Source of the DNA: OLB6 sp964620125
GTDB taxonomy: Bacteria; Bacteroidota; Ignavibacteria; Kapaibacteriales; Kapaibacteriaceae
Assembly: GCA_964620125.1 (NCBI GenBank)
Contig: CAZUGQ010000011.1
Location: 1 to 64,000 of the forward strand
Direction of reading: 5' to 3'
DNA length: 64,000 nt
How positions within the stretch are numbered: the first letter of the stretch is position 1; every line of letters begins with the position of its first letter. The translations under genes and the position numbers were made by a program. Under the pieces are notes generated by a model that saw nothing but the letters and a program-made list of their open reading frames with translations, ran no database searches and was not told the origin of the DNA. Positions 42,068 through 51,500 of this stretch are shown in pieces.

Positions 42068-42803
42068 GTACGTCGATCACCACTGCATACGCTTCTTCAT
42101 CGGCACGCAGCAGTATGTGGGCAGTATCGGTGAATCCCACACTATCCCGGCTCTCCAGTTGCTGGCTGGCTGCTGACTGCTGATCGTTGCCAGGTGCTGC
42201 TGTTGCACGTACGTCCAACCGGCCACTGATCACAAACACGAACAAACCGTTGCCGTCGCGCTGGCTCGTGTAGGTGCATTCGAAGCCTTTGTGTAGCCGC
42301 ACAAGAGATAGCCAGGCATGTTGGTTGATCCACAGTGGAGAACCATCGCCCTTGGGCCCAACTACAGGTGTAATCTTGTTCGTGAGTAGTTCAATGTGCT
42401 TCTGGTCGTACCGAGGCTCTACACCAGCTTGGTTTGGAATGATCCAAATCTGGAGGAACTTGAGTGGGTCGGTTTCGGAAGCATTATACTCACTGTGGGT
42501 AAGTCCACTTCCTGCACTCATCACCTGAACCTCGCCCGGTTCAAGAGTTTGAATGTTGCCCATACTGTCCTTATGAGCAATCGTACCCTCCAATGGAATG
42601 GATATGATTTCCATGTTCCGATGCGGGTGAGTGCCGAAACCTGAGCCCCCTTCCACTACGTCATCATTGAACACGCGGAGCAAACCAAAACCCATTCGCT
42701 CTGGTGCATAGTATTCGCCAAAACTGAAAACATGGCGAGTGTCGAGCCAACCAAAGTTGTAGTGGCCACGGCTGGAAGCCGGGAAGAGGATGGAGTGTGC
42801 CAT
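42054..42803 (-). CDS. Pirin-family bicupin (YhhW-like)
   Basis: A pirin-like protein with metal-ligand motifs GFGTHPHRNMEIIS and SAGSGLTHSEYN in the N-terminal cupin; the C-terminal cupin is degenerate. YhhW-type pirins have quercetin 2,3-dioxygenase activity in vitro, though the physiological role is unclear. Start 42803 gives the standard MAHSI start. The GGSGFGTHPH codons overlap a copy of the AGCCCCCT motif. It is convergent with hutH, overlapping by 14 bases. Confidence 0.92.
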   Translation of the reverse strand: MAHSILFPASSRGHYNFGWLDTRHVFSFGEYYAPERMGFGLLRVFNDDVVEGGSGFGTHPHRNMEIISIPLEGTIAHKDSMGNIQTLEPGEVQVMSAGSGLTHSEYNASETDPLKFLQIWIIPNQAGVEPRYDQKHIELLTNKITPVVGPKGDGSPLWINQHAWLSLVRLHKGFECTYTSQRDGNGLFVFVISGRLDVRATAAPGNDQQSAASQQLESRDSVGFTDTAHILLRADEEAYAVVIDVPMTQ

Positions 42804-42864
42804 GAACAAAAAACGGACTGTCAACATGATGTTGAGCAGCCCGTGGTTTAGTGGTTACAGGTTG

Positions 42865-43737
42865 CTATCGCGTGACGGCGAGCGATGACGAACGTCTGCC
42901 GGTAGGAGTGTTCACACTTACCATGTAGTTGCCTTCGGCAAGTCCGGTGGTGGGTATGGTAGCGTCAAGCCTTCCGTTCTGAGTGGTTGCGGTGTGGCTG
43001 GACACAAGCGTACCATTCATGTCGAACACATCAATTTTCACGGTTGATTGTTCTACGTTGTCAAGGCTTATGCGAGCAGAGGTGCCACTTGGGTTCGGAA
43101 AAACGCTCAGCGGGGCAGAGGTCGACGTCAAACGATCAACTCCTGACGTGAGGCCCTCCTGTCCGAATGTGGGTGGTGGATTGCTTGGCAGAGATCCATC
43201 CCACAACACGAATCTCAAAACAATCCTTCGTGGATTGCCGCGGAACATGTCCATGGTAGGGTCGGAACCTTTTCCGCGCATATCCTCCACCTTTTCCTTC
43301 CATGCCTCAATGTCGTCTTCATGAGCGTCAAAGATGGCCTTCAGTTTTTCCTTGCTACGCTCGATGATAGGCCGCACCTGCTCGGCAAGGTCATACATGT
43401 CATCGTGACTCTGTTCGCGTATTTGATGAAGACGCTTGCGAGCTTCTTCTTTGTCGAGATCCTGGTCTTTTACGGACTTCATCTCTAACAGGATCTTTTC
43501 CTTTACCTGCTTGGCTTGGTTGCGCAAGGCAGTGAGTTTCGTTAGATCTTCTGCCGAGAGTGAAGCATCATACTCGTCGTGCATCTTCTTGAGTGTTGGA
43601 TAAACCTCATTCTTAAACCATTCACGCAGCTCCTTCGCTTGTTCGGGATCAATCTTGTGGCGACGGCTGCGATCATCGGCACGTGTTGTTTGCAGCGTGG
43701 CGCATACCAGGGCCACGACTATCAGAATGTACTTCAT
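42865..43737 (-). CDS. Secreted helical protein with T9SS sorting domain
   Basis: A signal peptide (LVCATLQTTRA) is followed by a charged helical region of about 150 residues with Spy/LTxxQ-like spacing (LSAEDLTKLTALRNQAKQVKEKILLEM... QVRPIIERSKEKLKAI), then a C-terminal beta domain starting SVFPNPSGTSARI and ending GRRSSSLAVTR, a T9SS type A sorting signal. Spy-like helices suggest a chaperone or ligand-binding role; joining such a region to a T9SS signal is unusual. It stands alone between pirin and the HAD phosphatase. The gap of 81 bp before the HAD gene holds one AGCCCCTT copy. Confidence 0.85.
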   Translation of the reverse strand: MKYILIVVALVCATLQTTRADDRSRRHKIDPEQAKELREWFKNEVYPTLKKMHDEYDASLSAEDLTKLTALRNQAKQVKEKILLEMKSVKDQDLDKEEARKRLHQIREQSHDDMYDLAEQVRPIIERSKEKLKAIFDAHEDDIEAWKEKVEDMRGKGSDPTMDMFRGNPRRIVLRFVLWDGSLPSNPPPTFGQEGLTSGVDRLTSTSAPLSVFPNPSGTSARISLDNVEQSTVKIDVFDMNGTLVSSHTATTQNGRLDATIPTTGLAEGNYMVSVNTPTGRRSSSLAVTR

Positions 43738-43818
43738 GAGAGAACTCCGTTGTGTTTGGAACGGGCGCGCTGTCAGGCGGTAAGGGGCTTGGGTTTAAGT
43801 GGTATCCACATATCAGAA

Positions 43819-44550
43819 TCATTCATGCAGGAATGCAGCCTTGCGCGCCAGCACGGCCTGCCTTCGACTGCGTAACTCGCCTGTGGCAAGCTTGGATGCA
43901 AGGATGCGCTGAACGTCGGATAGTGTGCGATACGGATGATGTGGAATACGCTGCTCTGTACACCATGCTGCAAGAAAGCCCTTAGCGAACACCACATCGG
44001 CATGCCGAACGGCGCACGTGTCGGAGCGACCGTCACCCACATACACGATCACATCTTCATCGGCAGCTGCGTTGATCACAGCATTGCGTTTACAACTGGC
44101 ACAAAAGCAGGAACAACTTTCCGATGCACCGGGGTAAGTGCCTTTCCACGTGCTGCCATCATGTGTCATGATATTGCAGACTACCGGAAGCCTCACTGTA
44201 CCAATGCGTTCAAGTATTGGCATGATGTAGGCATCAAAACCATCGCTCACCACCAGAGTGCGAATGTTCTTCGTGGTGAGCCAAGCAATGAGTTGCTTGA
44301 AGCTGGGGTCAACGTCGCGAGCTCCACACCATGACAACAAGGCCGAAGGTGTGCACCGCTGATCCAACGACTCAAGTGCTGCTGAATAATACTCTGCCAC
44401 GGTAATCGCACCACTCATGAGTTGCGATGTGAGTGTGCGATCGTTGCCGAATTCTTCAAACAAGGCATCGCTGGTATCGTGAACGGTGATCGTACCGTCG
44501 AAGTCTAGAACAACGATGAGTTTGGCCGCGACATTGCCTGACTGTAGCAT
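43819..44550 (-). CDS. HAD-family phosphatase, MtnX/SerB-like
   Basis: A HAD subclass IB hydrolase with motif I VVLDFDGTITVHDTSD, motif II LVVSDGFD and motif IV YVGDGRSDTCAVRHADVVFAK. The LDFDGTITxxD and SDGFDxYI pattern fits the MtnX-like group of phosphatases. A cysteine-rich loop (SCSCFCASCKRNAV) in the middle could hold zinc. The ATG at 44550 is preferred; the longer frame to 44652 overlaps the preceding gene. Twenty-six bases separate the two. Confidence 0.82.
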   Translation of the reverse strand: MLQSGNVAAKLIVVLDFDGTITVHDTSDALFEEFGNDRTLTSQLMSGAITVAEYYSAALESLDQRCTPSALLSWCGARDVDPSFKQLIAWLTTKNIRTLVVSDGFDAYIMPILERIGTVRLPVVCNIMTHDGSTWKGTYPGASESCSCFCASCKRNAVINAAADEDVIVYVGDGRSDTCAVRHADVVFAKGFLAAWCTEQRIPHHPYRTLSDVQRILASKLATGELRSRRQAVLARKAAFLHE

Positions 44551-44576
44551 GCCTTTGGTGGATGCAGTTGCCGTGG

Positions 44577-45440
44577 TTAATACTGATAGAAACCCTTGCC
44601 TGCTGATTTTCCGATCCACCCTGCGCGCATATACTGCTTGAGCAAGACACACGGACGGTATCGTTCCTGCTGATACTCTCGGTACAATCCATCCAGGATT
44701 AAGGTAATCACGGCCAGACCAATCTCGTCGGCCCAGGCGAGAAGACCTTTAGGGTAGTTCACGCCCAGCTTCATGGCCTGATCAATGTCCGACGGTGTTG
44801 CCAGGCCTTCCATCACCGCAAACGCAGCTTCGTTGATAAGCATGGCCAGTACGCGCATCTGCACCAGACCAACTCTGTCCTGCACCACCTGCGTTTCGTA
44901 CCCGACGGTTCGGAGCAAGGACAGAGCACGTTCAACGTGTTCCTGGCGCGTATTCAAGCCCCCTGCCACGTCAATGCATGTGGCCCAGCTCATGGTGCCT
45001 GGTACAAGCGTAATGCCAACAACGCGTTGTGCGATACCACCAAGAACTCCCATTTCTGTAACAGTATTTGTGAGGGCAGAAACAACGACGGTGGCCTTGG
45101 GATTGATGGTGCTCGCAATCTCGAGTGTTGTTTTCCGAGTAATTGATGGGGCTACGGAGAGTTCCACGATATGTGTAAACGCACCCGCATCATTGCGCAC
45201 GTCGCCCACAACGTGAGAGGCAAATGATCCGTATTCGTCGGCATCCAAGGCGGCCTCGCCGATCTCGGGATCTACCATGTCGAGTTCCATGTCGAGCTCA
45301 TCGAACTCGTCCATGGGTGGTAGGATGCGAAAGGGAACGCTGGCAGCATCTAGTTTGCGAGCAAACTCAATCACAAAGTCCGTATCTCCCGTAAGGAGCA
45401 CGTTAAACTGTCGGGTGTCTGGCAGAGTGAATACTTGCAT
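44577..45440 (-). CDS. 3-hydroxyacyl-CoA dehydrogenase homologue with degenerate NAD site
   Basis: The C-terminal half is a clear 3HCDH C-terminal domain (LVQMRVLAMLINEAAFAVMEGLATPSDIDQAMKLGVNYPKGLLAWADEIGL ... YMRAGWIGKSAGKGFYQY). The N-terminal half has the fold length but no GxGxxG (NVLLTGDTDFVIEFA), the catalytic His of GxHFxNP is missing (VGITLVPG), and the usual Asn before the C-terminal domain is replaced. It may be a non-catalytic or altered member. An acidic insert (PMDEFDELDMELDMVDPEIGEAALDADEYG) fills the NAD region. It may be coupled to the HAD phosphatase downstream. Confidence 0.8.
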   Translation of the reverse strand: MQVFTLPDTRQFNVLLTGDTDFVIEFARKLDAASVPFRILPPMDEFDELDMELDMVDPEIGEAALDADEYGSFASHVVGDVRNDAGAFTHIVELSVAPSITRKTTLEIASTINPKATVVVSALTNTVTEMGVLGGIAQRVVGITLVPGTMSWATCIDVAGGLNTRQEHVERALSLLRTVGYETQVVQDRVGLVQMRVLAMLINEAAFAVMEGLATPSDIDQAMKLGVNYPKGLLAWADEIGLAVITLILDGLYREYQQERYRPCVLLKQYMRAGWIGKSAGKGFYQY

Positions 45441-45476
45441 GGCATGCGAACATACGGGAGTAGTTTTGTTGCTTCT

Positions 45477-46343
45477 ATGAGCAATGTATGGGTTCGCATT
45501 CTTGCTGGTGCCGTAGGCATTCCGCTTGCTGTTGCACTTATCTGGGCCGGGGGCTGGTGGTTCAATACTGGCGTGATACTGGTTACCGTGCTGGCGCTGC
45601 GAGAGTTTTACATCCTGGCTGCCTCAAAGAATGCCACAGCAAACGTAAGTGTGGGATTTGTGTGGAGTGTTGTTGTGCAGGTCCTGGTGGCTATTGGGGT
45701 AGAAGCGCAAGGCATGTACGGACTCATGTGGTTTGGCTTTGCGATACTGGCCTTTCTGATGGGCATGCTCACAACGTTGATTGCTGAGTTGGGTCGGAAT
45801 CGGTTGAATCCCATACTCAATACAGGTATCACCATTACTGGCGTTACCTACGTTAGTTCCTGTATGAGCACGCTGTTCGTTCTGCGCTCCACGCACTGGC
45901 AACTCAGTCAGGGCATCATTGGTTCGAAGGGTGCTGCTCTAGTGCTTGTGCTTTTTGCAAGCGTGTGGGCCTGTGATACAGTTGCCTACTTTGTTGGTAT
46001 CAGCTTCGGAAAACACAAGCTCTTTCCCCGTGTTAGCCCGAACAAGAGCTGGGAAGGGGCTGTGGCAGGCTTTGTAGCGTGTGTGTTGTGTTTCTCACTC
46101 ATGGCACCCTGGCTTATGCCCACCTTTCCTCTGTGGCTTGCTGTTGTTTGTGGTGGTACACTTGGCGTTGTGGGGCAACTGGGCGACCTAGTGGAGTCCC
46201 TGCTTAAACGCGATGCAACCATCAAGGATAGCTCGCACATCATTCCGGGTCACGGTGGTCTGCTTGACCGGTTCGACTCGATGCTCTTTGCTGCTCCGAT
46301 GCTGTTGATTCTCCTCTCCATCGTTTCATCCGTTCTGTACTGA
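45477..46343 (+). CDS. cdsA: Phosphatidate cytidylyltransferase
   Basis: A CdsA membrane enzyme: eight hydrophobic helices and the diagnostic C-terminal signature SPNKSWEGAVAGFVACVLCF... VGQLGDLVESLLKRDATIKDSSHIIPGHGGLLDRFDSMLFAAP. It makes CDP-diacylglycerol for phospholipid synthesis. The start is placed at 45477 (MSNVWVRILAG). The next gene starts three bases after its stop. Confidence 0.95.
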   Translation: MSNVWVRILAGAVGIPLAVALIWAGGWWFNTGVILVTVLALREFYILAASKNATANVSVGFVWSVVVQVLVAIGVEAQGMYGLMWFGFAILAFLMGMLTTLIAELGRNRLNPILNTGITITGVTYVSSCMSTLFVLRSTHWQLSQGIIGSKGAALVLVLFASVWACDTVAYFVGISFGKHKLFPRVSPNKSWEGAVAGFVACVLCFSLMAPWLMPTFPLWLAVVCGGTLGVVGQLGDLVESLLKRDATIKDSSHIIPGHGGLLDRFDSMLFAAPMLLILLSIVSSVLY

Positions 46344-46346
46344 TTC

Positions 46347-47252
46347 ATGCTCCTGCATATGCATACCGGGCATGCTCATGATCATGCCATCCACGATCAT
46401 CGAGACGTTCGTCCGCTTCGTATCGCCATCGTACTTACGAGCACCGTGCTGGCTGTGCAGATCGTTGGCGGTGTGATCTCGAATAGTTTGGCGTTGCTTA
46501 GCGACGCTGGACATGTGTTCGTGGACCTAGCCTCGCTTCTGATCGCCTACTTTGGGCTGAAGTTCGCGGCACAAGCAAGAGAGAAGCACGACATCCGCTA
46601 CACCTTCGGGCTACGCAGGCTTGAGATTCTGGCTGCACTCACGAATGGATTCTTACTTGTAGGAATCTGTATTTACATCGTAATCGAAGCCGTTCGAAGG
46701 ATTGCTGATCCGCAACACGTGCACGCCGAGTCAATGTTCGCAATAGCCGTAATCGGATTCATTGCCAATGCGATTAGCGCACTGTACCTCCATAAGAGTG
46801 AGCACATCACAACACGAAGTGCGTATCTCCATGTGCTAACAGATCTGATGTCAAGCGGCGGCGTCATCATTGCTGCCGTGGTTTTAGCGATTACGGATTG
46901 GGAATGGATTGACCCAGCCATCAGCATTGTGATTGCAATCCTTATCACTCGTGGGGCTTTAAGGGTGATTCGAGAATCATCGGTGATTCTGATGGAGAGC
47001 GCACCGTCCCGCATCAATGTGGGTGAAGTACAAGCGGAACTTGAGGCTATAGCTGGTGTGTTGAACGTGCACGATGTGCACGTATGGCAATTGGGGCAGC
47101 ATGACGTTACAGCCACGGTGCACGTGGTTACAGATGCTCCGAATGACGCCATGGTTACTACTGTGCGCGATGTACTCAGAAGCAGATTCGGCATCGAACA
47201 CGCTACCGTGCAGGTTGAGCGGAAGAACATGAACGATGACTGCGGCGCATGA
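46347..47252 (+). CDS. Cation diffusion facilitator (CzcD/ZitB-like)
   Basis: A CDF transporter: a His-rich N-terminus (HMHTGHAHDHAIHDH), then six membrane helices with the metal-site motif ISNSLALLSDAGHVFVDLASLLIAYFG (HxxxD-type site) and a C-terminal cytoplasmic ferredoxin-like domain (LNVHDVHVWQLGQHDVTATVHV). It exports zinc and perhaps cobalt or cadmium by proton antiport. Start 46347 is preceded by the cdsA stop; its end overlaps the next ATG by four bases. Confidence 0.93.
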   Translation: MLLHMHTGHAHDHAIHDHRDVRPLRIAIVLTSTVLAVQIVGGVISNSLALLSDAGHVFVDLASLLIAYFGLKFAAQAREKHDIRYTFGLRRLEILAALTNGFLLVGICIYIVIEAVRRIADPQHVHAESMFAIAVIGFIANAISALYLHKSEHITTRSAYLHVLTDLMSSGGVIIAAVVLAITDWEWIDPAISIVIAILITRGALRVIRESSVILMESAPSRINVGEVQAELEAIAGVLNVHDVHVWQLGQHDVTATVHVVTDAPNDAMVTTVRDVLRSRFGIEHATVQVERKNMNDDCGA

Positions 47253-47608
47253 ATGATCTTCTTTCGAATACGTTCCTGATTACGGCCCCGCTCATGGTGC
47301 TTACGGCAGAGTGTACGGTAACTGCCATACGCCGATTCTATCCAGAGTCAACAGCCAAGGTGCTGTGGCGCTGGGTGCGACTGTTGTACGGTGTTAGTCT
47401 GATTCTCGTGCCATCGATCGCTGGCATTGTTACCGTTAGCATTGCATGGTTTGGTGCAGGTTTGCTCATGAGCATGGCATTCAGCAACCTCCGCGTACCG
47501 AGTGGTCGAGGGAGAGCACTCGGCCTTACGGCTTGCGCTGTTGCCCTTGGTTTAACGGGAGCACTTCCGCTTGTGGTTAGTAGCAGAGTGCTGGACGTAG
47601 CAGCGTAG
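47249..47608 (+). CDS. Small hypothetical membrane protein
   Basis: A 119-residue protein with about four hydrophobic segments (NTFLITAPLMVLTAECTV, LYGVSLILVPSIAGIVTVSIAWFGAGLLMS, LGLTACAVALGLTGALPLVV). No recognisable family. Its ATG overlaps the CDF stop, so it is probably made with that exporter. There are no clear metal-binding residues. Confidence 0.68.
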   Translation: MNDLLSNTFLITAPLMVLTAECTVTAIRRFYPESTAKVLWRWVRLLYGVSLILVPSIAGIVTVSIAWFGAGLLMSMAFSNLRVPSGRGRALGLTACAVALGLTGALPLVVSSRVLDVAA

Positions 47609-47728
47609 TGGCCGTAGTTTGCAGCGTTGGCCAAACCTGGTTGCTTTGCACCGTAATGGCACAACACAGAGACAACCATCCCAAGGATGCGTGAACATGC
47701 AGGCTTTTATTGGTGATTCAGTAAGGCA

Positions 47729-48160
47729 ATGATTCCAATCCTTCTCATCATCGCCTCCTTCGTCGCGATGGAGTTTTTTACCGGCTGGTTCCACCGGTAC
47801 GTGATGCATGGCCTCTTATGGTCCGTCCATGAAAGCCACCATCGGCCTCCTCGTTCCTTCTGGCAGCGAAACGACTTGTTTGTGCTGTTCTTTACCACAA
47901 CCTCGATGACGCTCATCTTTCTTGGTATACCAAACGGACCTACCTTGTGGATGGGCATTGGTGTTGCCATGTATGGAATGTGTTATTTCTACGTGCACGA
48001 CTTTCTCATACACAAGCGATTGGGTAAGCCCCCTGCTCCCAAAAGCCGGTATCTGCGTGCCATTCACCGAGCCCATCTGGCACATCACCGGCATTTGGAT
48101 GCTCGTCCTGGAGAGGCATTCGGTCTGTTGTGGGTGCCCTTGCGTTATTGGCCGGAGTAA
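47729..48160 (+). CDS. crtZ: Beta-carotene hydroxylase
   Basis: A di-iron fatty-acid-hydroxylase-type membrane protein of 143 residues. The histidine clusters FHRYVMHG, HESHH, HDFLIHKR and HRAHLAHHRH match CrtZ, which hydroxylates beta-carotene to zeaxanthin. No other carotenoid genes adjoin it, although the UbiA-like protein at 24258 is not one either. The 3' end overlaps the S10 carboxypeptidase gene by 16 bases. The segment LGKPPAPKSRYLRAIHRA carries a copy of the AGCCCCCT motif. Confidence 0.9.
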   Translation: MIPILLIIASFVAMEFFTGWFHRYVMHGLLWSVHESHHRPPRSFWQRNDLFVLFFTTTSMTLIFLGIPNGPTLWMGIGVAMYGMCYFYVHDFLIHKRLGKPPAPKSRYLRAIHRAHLAHHRHLDARPGEAFGLLWVPLRYWPE

Positions 48161-49629
48161 AATCGTTTTGCACCGTCCTTCATGCCTACCAGTTCGGACT
48201 TGAGCAGATACATCATGTGCCCCGCCTTATAGTAGCTCATGGTTACGTTGTTGCGAAGGGGCTTTGGCAGGCCCATGTGGTCGAACGTGTACTCAGCGGC
48301 ATAGAACGGGGTTGCCAGATCGTAGTAGCCGTTTAACACCCACACCTTGAGGTGAGGATTGCTGAGCATTGCATTGCGCAAGCTCGGTGCAACATTCAGG
48401 TATTCATTTTTGGCGTTACCGTAGTCCCACGGCCAGACTCTTCCGGTCAGGACTTCGTAAGGAAGTGTGGTGTTTACGTTGAGCTCACGTGTAAGGTAGT
48501 CGTTGATGCACGTTGCAAAACATCCTGCAATGGTTGGATGGTGACTTGGATCTCGTTCCATCCACTCGCTGAGTTTGTTGGCAACAGTGCCCTTGTATCG
48601 GCTATCGAAACGTCCGATAACCATGCCACTATCTCGAAGCAGTTCTGCGCAGAACTTGTGAATGTTGATTCGCAGATCAGTTTTATCCAGATAGTCAGTT
48701 CCAAGTCCAGTTAACTCTTGCAGCTGGTTCACGGTTTGTGTTCGTTCGGTTGCCGAAAGTTTGTCGCCAGCCATGAGAGCAAGGGTGTAATTCTTGGAGG
48801 CATAATCTCGTGCCTGCTGTGCAAGAGCTTCAACGGATGATGCACTGCCTGCCGGGCCAAGCCTTCCATGGTACTGAGCGGTAACGGCGTACGTGGGCAG
48901 GAAGAGGGCGAAGGGGAGGTCATTGCCTTCAGCAAAATCAATCGTCTGAAAGTTGAGTACTGCACTAACGAGAATCACTCCATTCAGGTACATGCCATAG
49001 CGGTCTTGCAGGTGGTTGCTTAGGCCAGCAGCCCGTGTAGTGCCATAGGATTCTCCAATGAGATACTTTGGAGAAGCCCAGCGCTTGTTGTCTGCAATCC
49101 AACGCCGGATGAATGCACCAACACTTTCGATGTCTTGCTGGACGCCATGAAAATCCTGTCCGGCTGTTTTTTCGTCGGCTGCACGCGAGAATCCTGTGCT
49201 TACCGGGTCAATGAAGACAAGGTCTGTGAGATCCAGCCATGAGTAGTCATTGTCAACCAACCGATAAGGTGGGGGAAGCGTTGTGCCATCATCATTCATC
49301 AGCACACGCCGCGGTCCAAGTACTCCCAGGTGCAGCCACACGCTGGAGGAGCCGGGACCACCGTTGAAGGAGAACGTGAGAGGGCGTTTTGATGGATCCG
49401 CCTCACCCTTCTTCGTGTAGGCCACGAAGAACACTCGTGCCCTGATGGTGCCATCTTCTTTTGTTAAGGTTAGATGCCCAGCTGTTGCATCGTACTCCAC
49501 AACCGTACCACCAATTGTTAGCCGATGGGTTGTGGTGATTGGCTCCTGGTAGATTGGCAAAGGGGCTTTGGTTGTGTCGGCTGCATGCATGCACGTGACC
49601 GACAGCAGGAGAATGACGAACGATATCAT
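48145..49629 (-). CDS. S10 family serine carboxypeptidase, secreted
   Basis: A signal peptide (MISFVILLLSVTCMHAADT) precedes a serine carboxypeptidase domain. The nucleophile motif is IGESYGTTRAA, the Asp is in LNGYYDLATPFYAAEYTFDHM, and the His in AGHMMYL; the oxyanion region is FNGGPGSSSVWLHLGVLGPRR. The family removes C-terminal residues at acid pH. Start 49629 gives a clean signal peptide; the longer frame to 49755 overlaps the GCS2-like stop. No T9SS tail. Confidence 0.93.
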   Translation of the reverse strand: MISFVILLLSVTCMHAADTTKAPLPIYQEPITTTHRLTIGGTVVEYDATAGHLTLTKEDGTIRARVFFVAYTKKGEADPSKRPLTFSFNGGPGSSSVWLHLGVLGPRRVLMNDDGTTLPPPYRLVDNDYSWLDLTDLVFIDPVSTGFSRAADEKTAGQDFHGVQQDIESVGAFIRRWIADNKRWASPKYLIGESYGTTRAAGLSNHLQDRYGMYLNGVILVSAVLNFQTIDFAEGNDLPFALFLPTYAVTAQYHGRLGPAGSASSVEALAQQARDYASKNYTLALMAGDKLSATERTQTVNQLQELTGLGTDYLDKTDLRINIHKFCAELLRDSGMVIGRFDSRYKGTVANKLSEWMERDPSHHPTIAGCFATCINDYLTRELNVNTTLPYEVLTGRVWPWDYGNAKNEYLNVAPSLRNAMLSNPHLKVWVLNGYYDLATPFYAAEYTFDHMGLPKPLRNNVTMSYYKAGHMMYLLKSELVGMKDGAKRFYSGQ

Positions 49630-49751
49630 CAGACGTGTGCAGTGGTGGGTATGTGATGTTTCAAAACCAGAAGGGAGCACGAATACGGTCTGTGGTATGC
49701 AGGCGGGCATACGATCAGAATCTTGTTGTGAGCCCCCTTCATAGTCAGAGG

Positions 49752-51002
49752 TCATGTGGGATCGCTCTCACTTCGGATAGACGAAACCTTTTCAGCAAGA
49801 GCATCGGCTGAAGGTGGCTGTATGGTGTCGAGAAACGGCGTTACGTCACTGAACAGGCCGTGTGTGGTTTCTGACTGAATGTATCGCGCAACAGCTTCGA
49901 TGCTTTGTGTTTCGTGGTATACACGCAACTGACGATCGGCACCGCTACCATTCTCAAGGATCGTGTTGATGTACTCGATTTCTGCGCGGGATCCAAGATC
50001 GTCCACAACATCATCAACAAATTCTAGCAGCTCGCGAATGAGATCGCGGGCAGGGAGCTCAACTTGCCGACCCCAGTCAATAAGTTTTCCGTCGAGGCCA
50101 TATCGAACGGCGCGCCACTTGTTTTCCATGAGGAGTGATCGGCGGTATTGCCGGAAGGAGAGGTTGCGCTGGTACAGGGAGTACAGCTTGGCGGCGATGG
50201 CCTGACAGAGTGCGGCAATTGCTATTGTTTCCTCGATACGCATGGGTAGGTCGCAGATACGCACTTCGAGGGTAGGAAAGAACGGGTGTGGCCGAATGTC
50301 CCACCAGATTTTCTTGGCATTATCTATCGAACCCGTCTTTACCAGAAGGTTAACATAGTGTTGGTACTCACTCCAATCGGAAAACAAGTCGGGCAAGGCC
50401 GTGCGGGGGAATCGTTCAAAGATCTTCGATCGGAAGCTCTTTAGCCCAGTATCCGCTCCTTCCCAGAACGGACTGTTTGTGGAGATGGCCAACACGTGCG
50501 GCATGAAGTAGCGCATCTCGTTCATGAGCTGTATCTGTACCTCGCGGCTTTCGATGCCGATGTGAATGTGCATGCCGAAGATTAGCAGGGAGCGCGCCAG
50601 CAGCTGCATGTCTTCGAGGATGATCTGATATCTGTCATCCGGATAAATGTCCTGATCCTCCCAATGGGCAAATGGGTGTGTGGATGCCGCACCGATGAGC
50701 AGGCCGTTCTGTTTGGCCAGGTGATGAACAATGCTGCGAATCTTTGTAACCTCGAATCGGGCCTCCTTGATATCCCGGCACACAGCGGTTCCGATTTCCA
50801 GCATTGACCCATGCATCTCCGGCTTGATATGCTCATGGAGGAGAACTCGACCCTTGCTGATCAACTCCAGGTTCACATGTGAACGCAGGTTGAAGGTTTG
50901 CGGGTCGAGTACCATGTACTCTTCCTCGATGCCAAGCGTGAAGGACGGACGTTCGTAGGGGTTTCCCGGATTGAAGAACACTCCCGGATCTTCTGCAGCC
51001 AT
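49752..51002 (-). CDS. Carboxylate-amine ligase, GCS2/YbdK family
   Basis: A YbdK-type glutamate-cysteine ligase 2 family member: FTLGIEEEYMVLDPQTFNLRSH, MHIHIGIESREV, STNSPFWEGADTGLKSFRSKIFERFPRT and WWDIRPHPFFPTLEVRICDLPMRIEETIAIAA are typical. GAGGTG precedes the ATG at 51002. The family ligates amino acids or peptides to a carboxylate, often with an ATP-grasp partner; such a ligase is at 39642-40577, but not adjacent. The actual substrate is unknown. Confidence 0.92.
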   Translation of the reverse strand: MAAEDPGVFFNPGNPYERPSFTLGIEEEYMVLDPQTFNLRSHVNLELISKGRVLLHEHIKPEMHGSMLEIGTAVCRDIKEARFEVTKIRSIVHHLAKQNGLLIGAASTHPFAHWEDQDIYPDDRYQIILEDMQLLARSLLIFGMHIHIGIESREVQIQLMNEMRYFMPHVLAISTNSPFWEGADTGLKSFRSKIFERFPRTALPDLFSDWSEYQHYVNLLVKTGSIDNAKKIWWDIRPHPFFPTLEVRICDLPMRIEETIAIAALCQAIAAKLYSLYQRNLSFRQYRRSLLMENKWRAVRYGLDGKLIDWGRQVELPARDLIRELLEFVDDVVDDLGSRAEIEYINTILENGSGADRQLRVYHETQSIEAVARYIQSETTHGLFSDVTPFLDTIQPPSADALAEKVSSIRSESDPT

Positions 51003-51073
51003 GAACACCTCAGTGAAAATGTGCGTGAAGATAGCGCAACACACGCACGTGCCGAACGTTGTAGTTTTCCGCT

Positions 51074-51499
51074 ATGCCAGAACTTAGTATCGAGAGCAAC
51101 GGCCTGCTCGAAACAACGGCCGTCTATTACAATGGTGAGCAGCTTCGCGGTGTTCGCGAGTTACTCCTGAATATGGATGAAAATGGTACGTTCGATGCCA
51201 TCCTCCAGTACAAAGGGGCCGACGGTGAGATGTACACTAGAAACGTACTGGAAGAATACCTGGACAACGTAGCGACGGGTGAACCGTCTTTTACGGAGGA
51301 GGAGGCCCAATCACTCCGATTGTTAACCATCGACAGTGACGGATCTCTGGAGAACACCATCGTGGCGTTGGACGGAGTAGCACAGGGAGGTATCGTAAGC
51401 CTCTATGTTCACATAAAGGCACCGCCAGAGGTGGAGTTTACAGCAGAAATCACCTACCGTGAAGAAGACGGACAACTAACTCGAGAGAAAGTGTTTTGA
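51074..51499 (+). CDS. Hypothetical acidic protein
   Basis: A 141-residue acidic protein with no signal peptide and no family I recognise. It appears beta-rich (LSIESNGLLETTAVYYNGEQLRGVRELLLNM... IVSLYVHIKAPPEVEFTAEITYREEDGQ). It is one base apart from the next secreted Ser/Arg/Gly-rich protein, and probably translationally coupled to it. Confidence 0.72.
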   Translation: MPELSIESNGLLETTAVYYNGEQLRGVRELLLNMDENGTFDAILQYKGADGEMYTRNVLEEYLDNVATGEPSFTEEEAQSLRLLTIDSDGSLENTIVALDGVAQGGIVSLYVHIKAPPEVEFTAEITYREEDGQLTREKVF

Positions 51500-51500
51500 A

